Shown: positions 7,707 through 16,309 of the stretch, in pieces | How the letters are laid out: each line of letters begins with the position of its first letter | Position numbering within the stretch: the stretch's first letter is position 1 | Made by a program: the position numbers and the translations under genes | IMG/VR virus record: IMGVR_UViG_3300009512_000076 | Span: 1-24,284 of that record | DNA length: 24,284 nt | Source: a virus | Direction: 5' to 3' (one strand) | The notes under the pieces: model-generated | Databases searched by the model: none | The model's input: the letters and a program-made list of their open reading frames with translations, nothing else | Told to the model about the DNA's origin: nothing

Positions 7707-10700
7707 TTATTGTTCAACCCAATCAGTGCCGTCGAACAGATAAACATCACCATCCGCTTCGAGTCGAACAGGATGACCAGCAGCATATGTGCCTGTGCGC
7801 CAAGATTCTGATCCACCTGTGCCGTCATCATAGTACCACTTTCGATTGAGATCACGAAGACCAGTATTTGCGTCTATGTCCCATAATGTCTCTTCTGTCT
7901 TAATTCCCGCAGTGTCACCATTGAATATTTCTTCACTCACCATGAGGTTGTCCCTGTAGTATTCTTGCTTGATACGGAAACCGCTGGTGTTATAATATAT
8001 CTTGCGCGTGATCGGTGCGGTCATGGTCGGTGGGGGGTTAGCATTCGACTGGTAAAAATGACGCTCGGTAATTAAACCATTCGCATAAACATCTTGGTGC
8101 ATGATTGCGAATAAACCGTAGATGTTTGCTACTTCGCCTAAGTGAACCGTCGAAGATGAACCTGATGCTGTTGCTGTATCTGTTACTATTGCCTCGGTAT
8201 TTCCGTCTGGGGAACTCCACAACTTGTAAGTCCAATCAAAATTGGCAGGTTTTGCTGACAGTACATCAATAGAATTACTTGTCGTTGTGACAATCAATTG
8301 GTTGCTGATTCTTCCTTTCAATCCACTGTGCTCTACCGCACGTGCGGTGTATGTACCAGCGTCTCCTACAGAAACAGTAGTTCCGCTTATCGAAAGGGCA
8401 CTACCGATTGGAACATTGTCTTTGAAGATCTCGTATCCTTTTGTTTCGTAGTGGTTTTCTCCAGGAATAAGTTCAATCGAACCACCTTCTATCCGCAGAT
8501 ATGGGGAGTCTGGTAATCTAACAACCGAGACAAACAGGTCAGTTTGTCTTTGGTGTATAAGGTCGCCAGAATCAGGTTCAGCACCTGTGCCATCTGGGAA
8601 TTTAGTAGCACTCATCCAATTGGGTTGTGTGCCAGTTCCCCTCAAGGCAGGTGGTATGAGACGAGACTCTAGGTCGGTGATGATCTTATCTTTATCAATG
8701 CCACGTGGCATGGTGCCCAATGCTCCTCGTGTAATTCCAGTGAAGGTAGTTGATGTTATGCCCGTATATCCTATGACTTCGCCACTGGGTGATGCTATAT
8801 AACCACTTGTCGGGAACCCAGCAGTACTGCTAACATTTAATGGCGAAGTGCTTGTGCTGCTTCCCACATTAGTTGTGAGTCTAGTAGAGTGGCCATTTTC
8901 AATATCAAAGTTGCTTACGAAAGCAACCTTGGTTCCATCTGGACTACCCTTTCCGTCGTAGTCCCATGGTTCCGACTGGTCGCCTTGAGTGTTTCCATTA
9001 GCATCGAGTATAGGATATATGAGGCGTGTACGAGAAGCGGGAACGGATTTTGTGGCACCTGTTCTGAGGTCAAGAATTTTACCGTCACTAAAAATCCACC
9101 GACCGCTCTTGCCGCATGCGCCTGGATCTGACACACGAGAGTTTGCAAGTCGTTCCATGTTACTTGGCCACGGTTCGTCCCACTTACGACCAACCAATTG
9201 CTGGTTGCCGATCAGATGCCACATACCATCGCCAGACCAGCACTGGTGGCCATCGCCCAAGAAAGTTGTCGCCTTGCGGATGTTACCGCCATCAAGGTCA
9301 GACCAACTACGACTTTGCCCGAATGGTGCAGTAGTCTCGTTCTCTCCTGCTGTTTTATTTCTCATCATAACAACAGGGCGGTTGACGTCGGGGTTGGGCA
9401 GTGGTCGCTTGCCAGATCCATCGCCCAACTGAGTCGGGATATTAACAGTTCCGTCATTTTCAAGTCGGACTGATTTATATTCTCCCGACAGTATCGGGTT
9501 GTGGACATTGATATCGTCCCAATCGCGGTAACGCTGAACACCATAGATGTGTGAATCGTTTGCGCTAGTTTCACCCAAATTCTCTATACCATAACCGATA
9601 GTTTCTATAGTGTCGGTCGCGACAGTGTATCGTTTAACTGCAACACCTGAGTTGGATGATGTGTCATACTTCTGGCCACCTGTGGAGGTGTATTCGATGA
9701 AGAATAATGTGTTGTCGGTCTTGCCCCAGCGAGGATCGGCACCAAAAGCAACAAATTGGTCGGAGTCATTGGCCAAGTCTAGTAATCGTACTTGTCTTCC
9801 TCCACCACTCGAACCATCGGTCCATCTATCAGCAAGCAGGTACTGGCCATCGTGACTCCAAGACTGAGTATTGTGATAGTTGTGGTAGTCTCTCACGACT
9901 GCGTTGTTGGTCATCCTCCACATGGGTGATGCAATAGCGGTGTCGGGGTCAATGAATTCAGACCTGCTCAGCAACCCAGAAACAGTCAGGGTAGCAGTGA
10001 TATCAATGGTGGGATCTGTTGACACTACGGTGCCGCTGCCAGTGTGGGATTCGGGAGGTTGACCTCCCTCACTTCCGTCTCCCCCTGTAAATGGGTCATT
10101 GTACCCGTATATCGGAACATTTTCAATTGGGTGTACATAGTCGTAGTGCCAAACATCTTCGTCCATCAGGTTGATGATGTTAGACATATCAATGTATGTC
10201 TCATCCATTGTACGAGCGTTGATGTCATCTGCGTCTGCCATATTCTCGTACTGGGTATGCCAGTTCGCCACTGTTTGTGGTTTGAATTGATCGTTAATAC
10301 GAGACAGTACCTTATATCCATTTGGACCTGGACCAATCTCTGCATAGGAAGTTGAATGTAAACCCAGATTGTTCTGAGCAAGCATTACTCTTGCTGTTGA
10401 TTCTAACAGTATAGGTGGCGGTGGTTGTATAATGGCATCTGGCATTGCTCCCAATCCACTACTGATCTGCCATATTGCACGCTGCGCGAGCGGAATGTCA
10501 CGAATCATCAAGTAGGTAGACGACAATGCTACTTGGCCAGCGAGGTACATACCTGCTGGGTGGACGAATGTCTTATATGCTTCTTGCCATAAATTGACGG
10601 ACAATGGTGTTGAAACTAACAAACCATACAGTTGGTAGAATTTGTTATCAGTTATGCGCTTGTCCGTTACATCAGCACCAATGGATGTAAATGTAGATAG

Positions 10701-11402
10701 GTTTGTCTGTATGCGTATTGTTACTCCATCTGGAAGAACACCCGTTTGTGTATTAACAACACCGAGGGCAGGGTCTTCGTGCACGAGGAGGACAACCTTG
10801 TTGTTCGCGTAGTCAATACTGAAGTGCACTCCTTCTATCAACTGAGCATACTTCGTCAGCGAGTCTGTGGGGTCAACGTATGGGGTGGTGACTTCAACAG
10901 TACCATTCGGGAAAGTCAAATCGAAGTCTGAATCGGAAATAGAACCAGAACCAGTATACTCTACAGTTTCTGCTGTGGGTTCTCCCACGATAAACATTTC
11001 ATCACGACCATAACCTACTTCGATGTCCACACCAAAGAAGATACGGAAGAATTGTTTGATCGAAAACTCAGTACCCTTCGACCGATACAACAGACTGGAG
11101 TACTGAAGAGCAGATCGTTTGTCGTTGAAAGACTCGAAGTATGGTTTGCCTAACAACAGTTCGTTGGATATGTATGAGAGAAATTCTTCTCTTGTTTGTA
11201 CTATGTCCCGAGCGACCATCAGGTCTTTGATATCGGAGACAGGGTTTGATGAATCTTCTAGACTCTTATAATATGCCTTGAGGAAAGCAACGAGTTTTGG
11301 ATATCGTTCCAAGTAGTGTTCAGGGAGAACAGTCTCGACTTCGTAGCGATCGAATTTAATATCGCGACGATAGATATCTGTTAGCGTTTTATCAAGGGAC
11401 AT
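7707..11402 (-). CDS. gp7: Baseplate wedge protein gp7 with C-terminal propeller-like and Ig-like extension
   Basis: This encodes 1231 residues. Residues 1-330 match the gp7 type of cyanophage-like T4 phages: LPEHYLERYPKLVAFLKAYY (26-45), RSALQYSSLLYRSKGTEFSI near 95-115, and YKTFVHPAGMYLAG (276-289). gp7 forms the wedge clamp with gp6 and binds gp10 and gp8. The rest is unusual. Residues about 490-840 contain blade-like repeats: WSHDGQYLLADRW (515-527), DPRWGKTDNTLFF (556-568), CWSGDGMWHLIG (721-732), SGRWIFSDG (766-774) and SPDGTKVAFVS (820-830), as in TolB/WD40-like beta-propellers. Residues 849-897 hold a short phage-tail module (SGYIASPSGEVIGYTG then FTGITRGALG). Residues about 954-1040 look Ig-like (LRIEGGSIELIPGENHYETK, DAGTYTARAVE). 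The C-terminus has YYD/YYN-type short repeats. T4 gp7 is of similar length (1032 aa), but I recognise no T4 domain in this extension. The start follows gp6 after 5 nt. Confidence 0.85.
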   Translation of the reverse strand: MSLDKTLTDIYRRDIKFDRYEVETVLPEHYLERYPKLVAFLKAYYKSLEDSSNPVSDIKDLMVARDIVQTREEFLSYISNELLLGKPYFESFNDKRSALQYSSLLYRSKGTEFSIKQFFRIFFGVDIEVGYGRDEMFIVGEPTAETVEYTGSGSISDSDFDLTFPNGTVEVTTPYVDPTDSLTKYAQLIEGVHFSIDYANNKVVLLVHEDPALGVVNTQTGVLPDGVTIRIQTNLSTFTSIGADVTDKRITDNKFYQLYGLLVSTPLSVNLWQEAYKTFVHPAGMYLAGQVALSSTYLMIRDIPLAQRAIWQISSGLGAMPDAIIQPPPPILLESTARVMLAQNNLGLHSTSYAEIGPGPNGYKVLSRINDQFKPQTVANWHTQYENMADADDINARTMDETYIDMSNIINLMDEDVWHYDYVHPIENVPIYGYNDPFTGGDGSEGGQPPESHTGSGTVVSTDPTIDITATLTVSGLLSRSEFIDPDTAIASPMWRMTNNAVVRDYHNYHNTQSWSHDGQYLLADRWTDGSSGGGRQVRLLDLANDSDQFVAFGADPRWGKTDNTLFFIEYTSTGGQKYDTSSNSGVAVKRYTVATDTIETIGYGIENLGETSANDSHIYGVQRYRDWDDINVHNPILSGEYKSVRLENDGTVNIPTQLGDGSGKRPLPNPDVNRPVVMMRNKTAGENETTAPFGQSRSWSDLDGGNIRKATTFLGDGHQCWSGDGMWHLIGNQQLVGRKWDEPWPSNMERLANSRVSDPGACGKSGRWIFSDGKILDLRTGATKSVPASRTRLIYPILDANGNTQGDQSEPWDYDGKGSPDGTKVAFVSNFDIENGHSTRLTTNVGSSTSTSPLNVSSTAGFPTSGYIASPSGEVIGYTGITSTTFTGITRGALGTMPRGIDKDKIITDLESRLIPPALRGTGTQPNWMSATKFPDGTGAEPDSGDLIHQRQTDLFVSVVRLPDSPYLRIEGGSIELIPGENHYETKGYEIFKDNVPIGSALSISGTTVSVGDAGTYTARAVEHSGLKGRISNQLIVTTTSNSIDVLSAKPANFDWTYKLWSSPDGNTEAIVTDTATASGSSSTVHLGEVANIYGLFAIMHQDVYANGLITERHFYQSNANPPPTMTAPITRKIYYNTSGFRIKQEYYRDNLMVSEEIFNGDTAGIKTEETLWDIDANTGLRDLNRKWYYDDGTGGSESWRTGTYAAGHPVRLEADGDVYLFDGTDWVEQ

Positions 11403-11407
11403 ATATT

Positions 11408-13312
11408 CTACCTAGTGTCAACAATTACTGCTTGAGTGAATGATTGATCTGCATCATACTTCACGATATTATTCCGCACAGAGTTAATAACAGACTGGTT
11501 GGCAGGAACTGCGAATACCTTTATATAGTTCACCGAGTTGGGCACTGATTGCACAGTCAGTGCTGTGATGGTCACATTGCCTGTTAACTTGTCATATGAC
11601 CCCACGTTGTCGAGAATAACCACACCTTCTGTATCAATCATCTCAAGTGTGCTTGTTGCTTGTATTTCAAAGATAACAGGGGTCACACCTGCACCAGAGA
11701 CCTGAGTCCTTTGATCGAGTTTGTTCCGTATTGTAACAGTCTGATTCTCATAAGAAAACTGCGAAGTGTATACGGAAGCAGAAGTAGATTGTTGTGCATC
11801 TCTTATAGGTGTTGGAAACGAAACTGTGTAGTTTCTTGTTGTCGCCAACTGTGGCACAACACGTCTGTTAACGATAATATTCACGCGAGATGATAACACA
11901 GAAGGATCCGTGGCATCGATTTCAGTCAGTAAGTTAGACTGGCGAAATACTTGGCCAAACTTTCCTGTATTCTCTATGAAGTAATCGGCAATGGACTGGT
12001 CGACGCCTGCACGAATGGAAGACGGAGACGCGCCAGACAATGCAGGGTTGAACTGAAAGAATACCTCAGTAGAAATATATGTTACGATAGGGTCAGTGAA
12101 CGTCAAAGAGAAAGAAGCAATCTGAAACTGATCAGCAAGGGAGATGATGCCCTGTCGGGTGTTAGAGATTGCTGTGGCATTGAGATTCTCTTTCCATACA
12201 ATGGAAGTGAAGACCGTACCATAATCAGGTTCTGGGTTATCTTCGCCACCCCATGACTGGATGTCAGTGATAAATGTAGAATATTTTTTTAGTATCAGCG
12301 TAGAGTAGTCGTCAGAAGTTACCATTCTATTCTGTGCAGCAAACTGATATGGCGCGTTCTTACGAATCGACTCAATGTCTTCTTTCTCGCCACCACCTGC
12401 TGCTCTTTGTATAACACTCACGGATACATTATTCGATGAAATTGCAACCGAACCAAGGATCACGTCGGATATAACTTCTACCGAAGAGATACCATTCGCC
12501 AAGTCCCCAGAGGTTCGAAGATAATCTACTTCGACAACCTGTCCTCCAGTCGGTGCAACACCAAGTGAGGTGCCATTACCAAAGGAAACTTCATAGTATG
12601 CATTAGGGGATTCGCGAAGAACATATAACCGAGAGGCAGAACTGACTGTTGATGCGTCAAGCAGATTTGTGTATAAGGAGAACTCACCACCATCTGTGAT
12701 GGCAGAACTTTGGTCTTCAAACACCTTTATGATTGCTGTTGCTATATCAATTTCTTGATCAGGAAGGACATAGACCGCATCACTCGAATTACCGACTATG
12801 AATTGTAGAGTGCGGTTGTCGCCTTCGTGGATTACGATTGGGTTGTCTGGTGCTGCTACAGGAAAGAATGTATAGATGCCATTACTTCTTGTTGCTTTAA
12901 GGGCGAGTCTATTAGAGAACGTGTAATCGATATCGTCTCTCGACCCACGACAAATTAGTTGTCCAGGTTGTATCGTGTAGTTTTCGTCGAGTGCTGGAAT
13001 ACCAACAGCATTCACGGAAAATGCTATACTCATTTCTGCTGACTTCTTGGAGTCAGGAATGTAACCCAATGACTCGGAAAGGGATATGACAGATGGTCTT
13101 AACTGTGCGGTGACAAGGAAAGATTCGTTCAGGGCAAAGTTTGTTTGCAATGCATTGTAGTGTGTGTTGTATGCAAGAACGTCAAGTACGCTGCTTATGC
13201 CAGAACCCTCAAAGTCGTAGTCGTTGAATTCTCCAGTCGTCTTCAGGTACGTCTTGAGGTTTTCTTTGATCGTCTGAAAGTCTAGTTCAGTTGATTTGAT
13301 TGTTGTGGTCAT
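11408..13312 (-). CDS. gp6: Baseplate wedge protein gp6
   Basis: At 634 residues this is close to T4 gp6 (660 aa). The N-terminal block is characteristic of the family: STELDFQTIKENLKTYLKTT (7-26), then DVLAYNTHYNALQTNFALNE (44-63) and SLGYIPDSKKSA (81-92). The middle and C-terminal parts fit the baseplate-J-like architecture (REDIESIRKNAP-like segment reading EKEDIESIRKNAPYQFAAQNR, then VTSDDYSTLI). gp6 dimers form the inner iris ring that holds wedges around the hub and rearranges on contraction. Its ATG overlaps the gp25 stop by one base (TAATG), so the two are probably translationally coupled. This is sensible because gp25 and gp6 bind each other in the wedge core. Nothing appears truncated. 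Confidence 0.96.
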   Translation of the reverse strand: MTTTIKSTELDFQTIKENLKTYLKTTGEFNDYDFEGSGISSVLDVLAYNTHYNALQTNFALNESFLVTAQLRPSVISLSESLGYIPDSKKSAEMSIAFSVNAVGIPALDENYTIQPGQLICRGSRDDIDYTFSNRLALKATRSNGIYTFFPVAAPDNPIVIHEGDNRTLQFIVGNSSDAVYVLPDQEIDIATAIIKVFEDQSSAITDGGEFSLYTNLLDASTVSSASRLYVLRESPNAYYEVSFGNGTSLGVAPTGGQVVEVDYLRTSGDLANGISSVEVISDVILGSVAISSNNVSVSVIQRAAGGGEKEDIESIRKNAPYQFAAQNRMVTSDDYSTLILKKYSTFITDIQSWGGEDNPEPDYGTVFTSIVWKENLNATAISNTRQGIISLADQFQIASFSLTFTDPIVTYISTEVFFQFNPALSGASPSSIRAGVDQSIADYFIENTGKFGQVFRQSNLLTEIDATDPSVLSSRVNIIVNRRVVPQLATTRNYTVSFPTPIRDAQQSTSASVYTSQFSYENQTVTIRNKLDQRTQVSGAGVTPVIFEIQATSTLEMIDTEGVVILDNVGSYDKLTGNVTITALTVQSVPNSVNYIKVFAVPANQSVINSVRNNIVKYDADQSFTQAVIVDTR

Positions 13313-13806
13313 TATCGAAACCTATTTAGATTAATGGTCGTTGTGAATCCATTATTATTTATTGTCAGTTCAACTATGATGCGGACAGTATTGAGTACAC
13401 GTTCGCCAAAGTTTGAGATACCCTGCTCTATAAGTTGATCACCAACGTAGTATTGTACCTTTTCTACATGCGCCCTTGGTTCCCAGCGTTTGATTTCTGT
13501 TTCTATTCTGGTTGTCAGTACAGATTCTGAGAAGTTAAGGTGCATATCAAAGAGCATTGCAGATATGTTTGCACCAAACGTTGGTTCGAATGGTTTTTCA
13601 AGGGTGTTTGTCATTAGGATATTTTGCACTGCTTGTTCAACAGCGCGGATATCTAACTTTTTATATATGTCCCCAGTGTATACACCATTCTCATCTGGAC
13701 TACCCGTCTTGGGGGTGAACGAAAGGTCGATATCAGAATAGAACTTCTTCTTCGTTGTAACCTTCGTCGACTTCGTCAGTCCAGGTGATATTCTTTGTAG
13801 TGCCAT
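13312..13806 (-). CDS. gp25: Baseplate wedge protein gp25
   Basis: This 164-residue protein belongs to the GPW/gp25 family, which anchors the wedge core bundle and nucleates the sheath. The family's EPR motif is present at residues 109-111 (RWEPRAHVEKV), preceded by a helix (SESVLTTRIETEIK). Other family marks are FEPTFGANISAMLFD (73-87) and a C-terminal beta hairpin (TVRIIVELTIN). It is longer than T4 gp25 (132 aa), with an N-terminal tail rich in Lys/Thr (residues 1-40). It starts at 13806 with GGAG six bases upstream of the ATG. The 58-nt gap to the spike gene carries a late promoter and a hairpin that can cover this ribosome site. It is the first gene of a gp25-gp6-gp7 transcription unit. 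Confidence 0.95.
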   Translation of the reverse strand: MALQRISPGLTKSTKVTTKKKFYSDIDLSFTPKTGSPDENGVYTGDIYKKLDIRAVEQAVQNILMTNTLEKPFEPTFGANISAMLFDMHLNFSESVLTTRIETEIKRWEPRAHVEKVQYYVGDQLIEQGISNFGERVLNTVRIIVELTINNNGFTTTINLNRFR

Positions 13807-13813
13807 GGTGCGC

Positions 13814-13831
13814 TCCAGTTGATCTACTGGA
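13814..13831 (-). promoter_or_regulatory. Hairpin that can sequester the gp25 ribosome binding site
   Basis: On the minus strand TCCAGT and ACTGGA form a perfect 6-bp stem around a 6-nt loop. The 3' arm contains most of the gp25 Shine-Dalgarno GGAG. The 5' arm lies right after the late octamer (13834-13841), so a transcript starting at the usual distance (about 13828) would lack part of that arm. Read-through mRNA from the spike gene would carry the whole hairpin. This mirrors the known T4 arrangement at gene e and others. The regulatory role here is inferred. Confidence 0.5.
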
Positions 13832-13833
13832 TC

Positions 13834-13841
13834 TATTTATA
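13834..13841 (-). promoter_or_regulatory. T4-type late promoter (TATAAATA) for gp25-gp6-gp7
   Basis: The octamer lies in the 58-nt gap between the spike gene and gp25, oriented towards gp25, in the context GGTGTATAAATAGATC. Ten bases (GGTGTATAAA) and more are identical to the site before gp48. It is one of only three gaps large enough for a promoter, and all three contain the octamer. Confidence 0.85.
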
Positions 13842-13864
13842 CACCTTTCAACCGTCTATTGAAC

Positions 13865-16309
13865 CTATGTTTCACCTATGTGGACAAGTTCGTTGCTCGA
13901 GTAGACTTTGCGGTTGAAATAAGTACACGCATACATACGATAAGTTGCCTCAAAAGAAGGAGTCACTTCTGGCATGATGACCATCAACTGCTGTGACATC
14001 GTTCCATCTGGACGAGTTGTATCATAATCCAATGACAACTGCTCATAGAACAGGTGGTCGCGGATGTATAATGCGAGGTCATATGTTGCTGCAAAATCGA
14101 TCTTACCATGAGCATCATATAATGTATACACAACCGCACGACCACTGTGCTTCAATTCACTTATGGTTTGTGGTATCGTGTTTCGAGATTTTTGTATTTG
14201 CAAACCACCCAACTCATACTTAAATGGTTCTGTCCAGTATCGAGATCTCGTCGAAACTGATGGGTCGTACTGTTCGCGAATACCAGTGGCAGGTTTGTAA
14301 TACCCTTCGGTAACTTGTAATCGATACGATGAGAATTCCTTTACAGCAGCGACTGCTTCCATCAACTCTGCGTGCAAGTACCATTGTCGTGCAAGGTTTT
14401 GTCTGTCAGTAAGCATAGGTACTGAGTCAATAGAGCACTTGGATCCAGGTGCGCCAAAGAATTTAGATATAGTCGTTGACCTAGACAACTTGGTCGAACT
14501 GCTTATGGGAGCAGTTTGCGTATCTGGGTTGTATATTGGATCTGCAACTATTGTTCGGGTAACCGACTTTCTATTCTTTGGTAAGAATGTCTTTGAAATC
14601 CTGTCTATTGGATTACCAAGGAGGGTCTTACCGAATGCAGGAGTGGGAGATGCACCACTGCGCCTCAACACGCCATAAGTTCCTGTAGGTGAACCTAAGA
14701 AGTATTTCGGGTTCAATCTATTTTCAGTCACAAGGGAAACAATGCATTGTTCCCCATTAAGTTGGCCATCTGGTGCCGACTTACTTTCCTGAGCACCCTC
14801 AAGAGTCCTCAGTTTCGAGCGTATCTCTGCTGTACTTGGAGTGTACTTGAAGTAATGTGTATACTGATCGAGTTTAGATATCTTGTTTTCAATGGTATTG
14901 TCCTTATCGACAATAACCCTCCGCACAGCATACGGTGAAATATTATTCCACAATTCCCACCAGTTTCTTGTAGTGCTGAATTCATATGGAGTATCTACCC
15001 CAGAGCGTGCTTTAGCAAGATCGTGGGAGGTGTCCAAGTCTTCATGGTTGTAGATCGCGTATCGAATATCTTCGTCCCAGAACATTGAATATATAGGCGT
15101 TTCATAATTTTCATATTCTGACTCCCCGATAAAATCTTGGATGCCATCCATTCCCGTATATCCATCATAAGGTTTTGCAGCAGCAGCGATTGCTGCTGTT
15201 GCTGCTGCGCCTGCTTCACCAGTGCTATCAGGAGTTGCTAATACCGCATTTTCCGCTGACCCTGCTATTGCAGCAGATGTGGCATAAATTGCATGCAGTG
15301 CTTCTGTTGCCATAAGTGAACGGTGAGCAGATTGTGCGTACTGAGCAAAATTAGATGTGTGTGCCTCGGACGCTTTGCCTATGAGGTTGCCTTGGAATAC
15401 AGTTTTTCTACCGTTGTCATCGTCTGGACCAGTGTATAGTTTGCCAGTGTATATGAAATTCGCACCACCAATCTTTCCCGTTGCTCCTGTGACGACAACG
15501 TCATCACCAGAGATAACAGTGTTCGCACCAGATGAGGTAGTGAATTTCTGTTGTGCTGTGAATCGATTGTGTCTGGCAGAGTTCACAATGAAGTCTCTGG
15601 CACTAATCATCCGTATGTCTTTCTTCGAAACAAATTTCACCTCCGAAGAATAGAAGTTAAACACGTCACCCCAGACCTTCACGTCTTGGTTGCCACGAAC
15701 CAGTGTGCTGTGTACGTCAGCAACTTCTGTCAGGTGAGATCCGTTTACAGTGTGGTTGAAGTTTGCTCCAACCCTCAAGTTATATGTGCCGCCCACGTCG
15801 ACATTGTAGTCGCCATTGACAGTCAGGTTCAGGTCACCATTGTATGTTAGGTTTCCTGCTCCACTTACGACCAACTCATGGTCTGCTCCAACAACCTGTA
15901 TTTGGTGTGAACGTGATGCAATGGCAACAGAACCGTCTTGCTTCAACTCTACACCAGCACCTGTGTGATGCTTGATCAGTATGCGCTCGTTTCCTGGAGT
16001 GTCGTCAATCTCGAACGAGTGACCAGAAGGAGTGGTGTTTGCTTGGTTGAATGGATATATCGAAGAAGTGGCGAATGGAACGTCAAAACTGACACCCATA
16101 GTTGATCCACCCAACCAGAGATCGTTTATAATAATCCCACGAGCAGCACCGCTTACGCTTGACTGGAACCAGTTATCTCTTTTCGGATATTCACCAGTCG
16201 GGTCAGCATATCCATCTTGTGGGACGCCTGTAGTAGACTCTGCTTCGATCCCCCACACTCCTGCAGAAGTGTTTAGACGATCACCAATCTTTGAATTATT
16301 CGTTGTCAA
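13865..16309 (-). CDS. gp5-type beta-helix spike protein with long C-terminal extension
   Basis: This encodes 814 residues. The N-terminal part corresponds to the T4 gp5 segments flanking and following its lysozyme: DGYADPTGEYPKRDN (residues 32-46; T4 FSDPTGQYPRR) and SGHSFEIDDTPGNERILIKHHTG (95-117; T4 SGHIQEFDDTPGQERYRLVHPTG). Residues about 120-250 are short beta repeats (NLTYNGDLNLTVNGDYNVDVGG), the triple-stranded beta-helix needle that pierces the outer membrane. No OB fold or lysozyme precedes it; those are in the separate gene at 20127-20999. An Ala-rich stretch (about 335-378) leads to a ~430-residue region with no counterpart in T4 gp5. Within it, residues 645-760 faintly resemble M15 peptidases. 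The start is a TTG at 16309 with GGAG 8 nt upstream, overlapping the amidase stop by 4 nt. The next in-frame Met is about residue 71, inside conserved sequence. Confidence 0.85.
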   Translation of the reverse strand: MTTNNSKIGDRLNTSAGVWGIEAESTTGVPQDGYADPTGEYPKRDNWFQSSVSGAARGIIINDLWLGGSTMGVSFDVPFATSSIYPFNQANTTPSGHSFEIDDTPGNERILIKHHTGAGVELKQDGSVAIASRSHQIQVVGADHELVVSGAGNLTYNGDLNLTVNGDYNVDVGGTYNLRVGANFNHTVNGSHLTEVADVHSTLVRGNQDVKVWGDVFNFYSSEVKFVSKKDIRMISARDFIVNSARHNRFTAQQKFTTSSGANTVISGDDVVVTGATGKIGGANFIYTGKLYTGPDDDNGRKTVFQGNLIGKASEAHTSNFAQYAQSAHRSLMATEALHAIYATSAAIAGSAENAVLATPDSTGEAGAAATAAIAAAAKPYDGYTGMDGIQDFIGESEYENYETPIYSMFWDEDIRYAIYNHEDLDTSHDLAKARSGVDTPYEFSTTRNWWELWNNISPYAVRRVIVDKDNTIENKISKLDQYTHYFKYTPSTAEIRSKLRTLEGAQESKSAPDGQLNGEQCIVSLVTENRLNPKYFLGSPTGTYGVLRRSGASPTPAFGKTLLGNPIDRISKTFLPKNRKSVTRTIVADPIYNPDTQTAPISSSTKLSRSTTISKFFGAPGSKCSIDSVPMLTDRQNLARQWYLHAELMEAVAAVKEFSSYRLQVTEGYYKPATGIREQYDPSVSTRSRYWTEPFKYELGGLQIQKSRNTIPQTISELKHSGRAVVYTLYDAHGKIDFAATYDLALYIRDHLFYEQLSLDYDTTRPDGTMSQQLMVIMPEVTPSFEATYRMYACTYFNRKVYSSNELVHIGET
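15177..15209 (-). repeat. GCA/GCT triplet tract with self-complementary arms, encoding an Ala-rich linker
   Basis: Alternating GCAGCAGCAGC and GCTGCTGTTGC runs give an imperfect inverted repeat of alanine codons in the spike gene (residues about 367-378). The pairing follows from mixing GCA and GCT codons, so it may only reflect the protein's Ala-rich linker. Triplet tracts of this kind are prone to length change. Confidence 0.5.

Noticed and set aside
8989-9432. Open frame of 147 codons on the plus strand
   Set aside because: It is antisense to the gp7 extension, with low-complexity Ser/Pro/Arg sequence and no start signal.
15177-15209. Triplet inverted repeat as a regulatory hairpin
   Set aside because: The self-complementarity is explained by mixed GCA/GCT alanine codons in an Ala-rich linker; kept only as a repeat.
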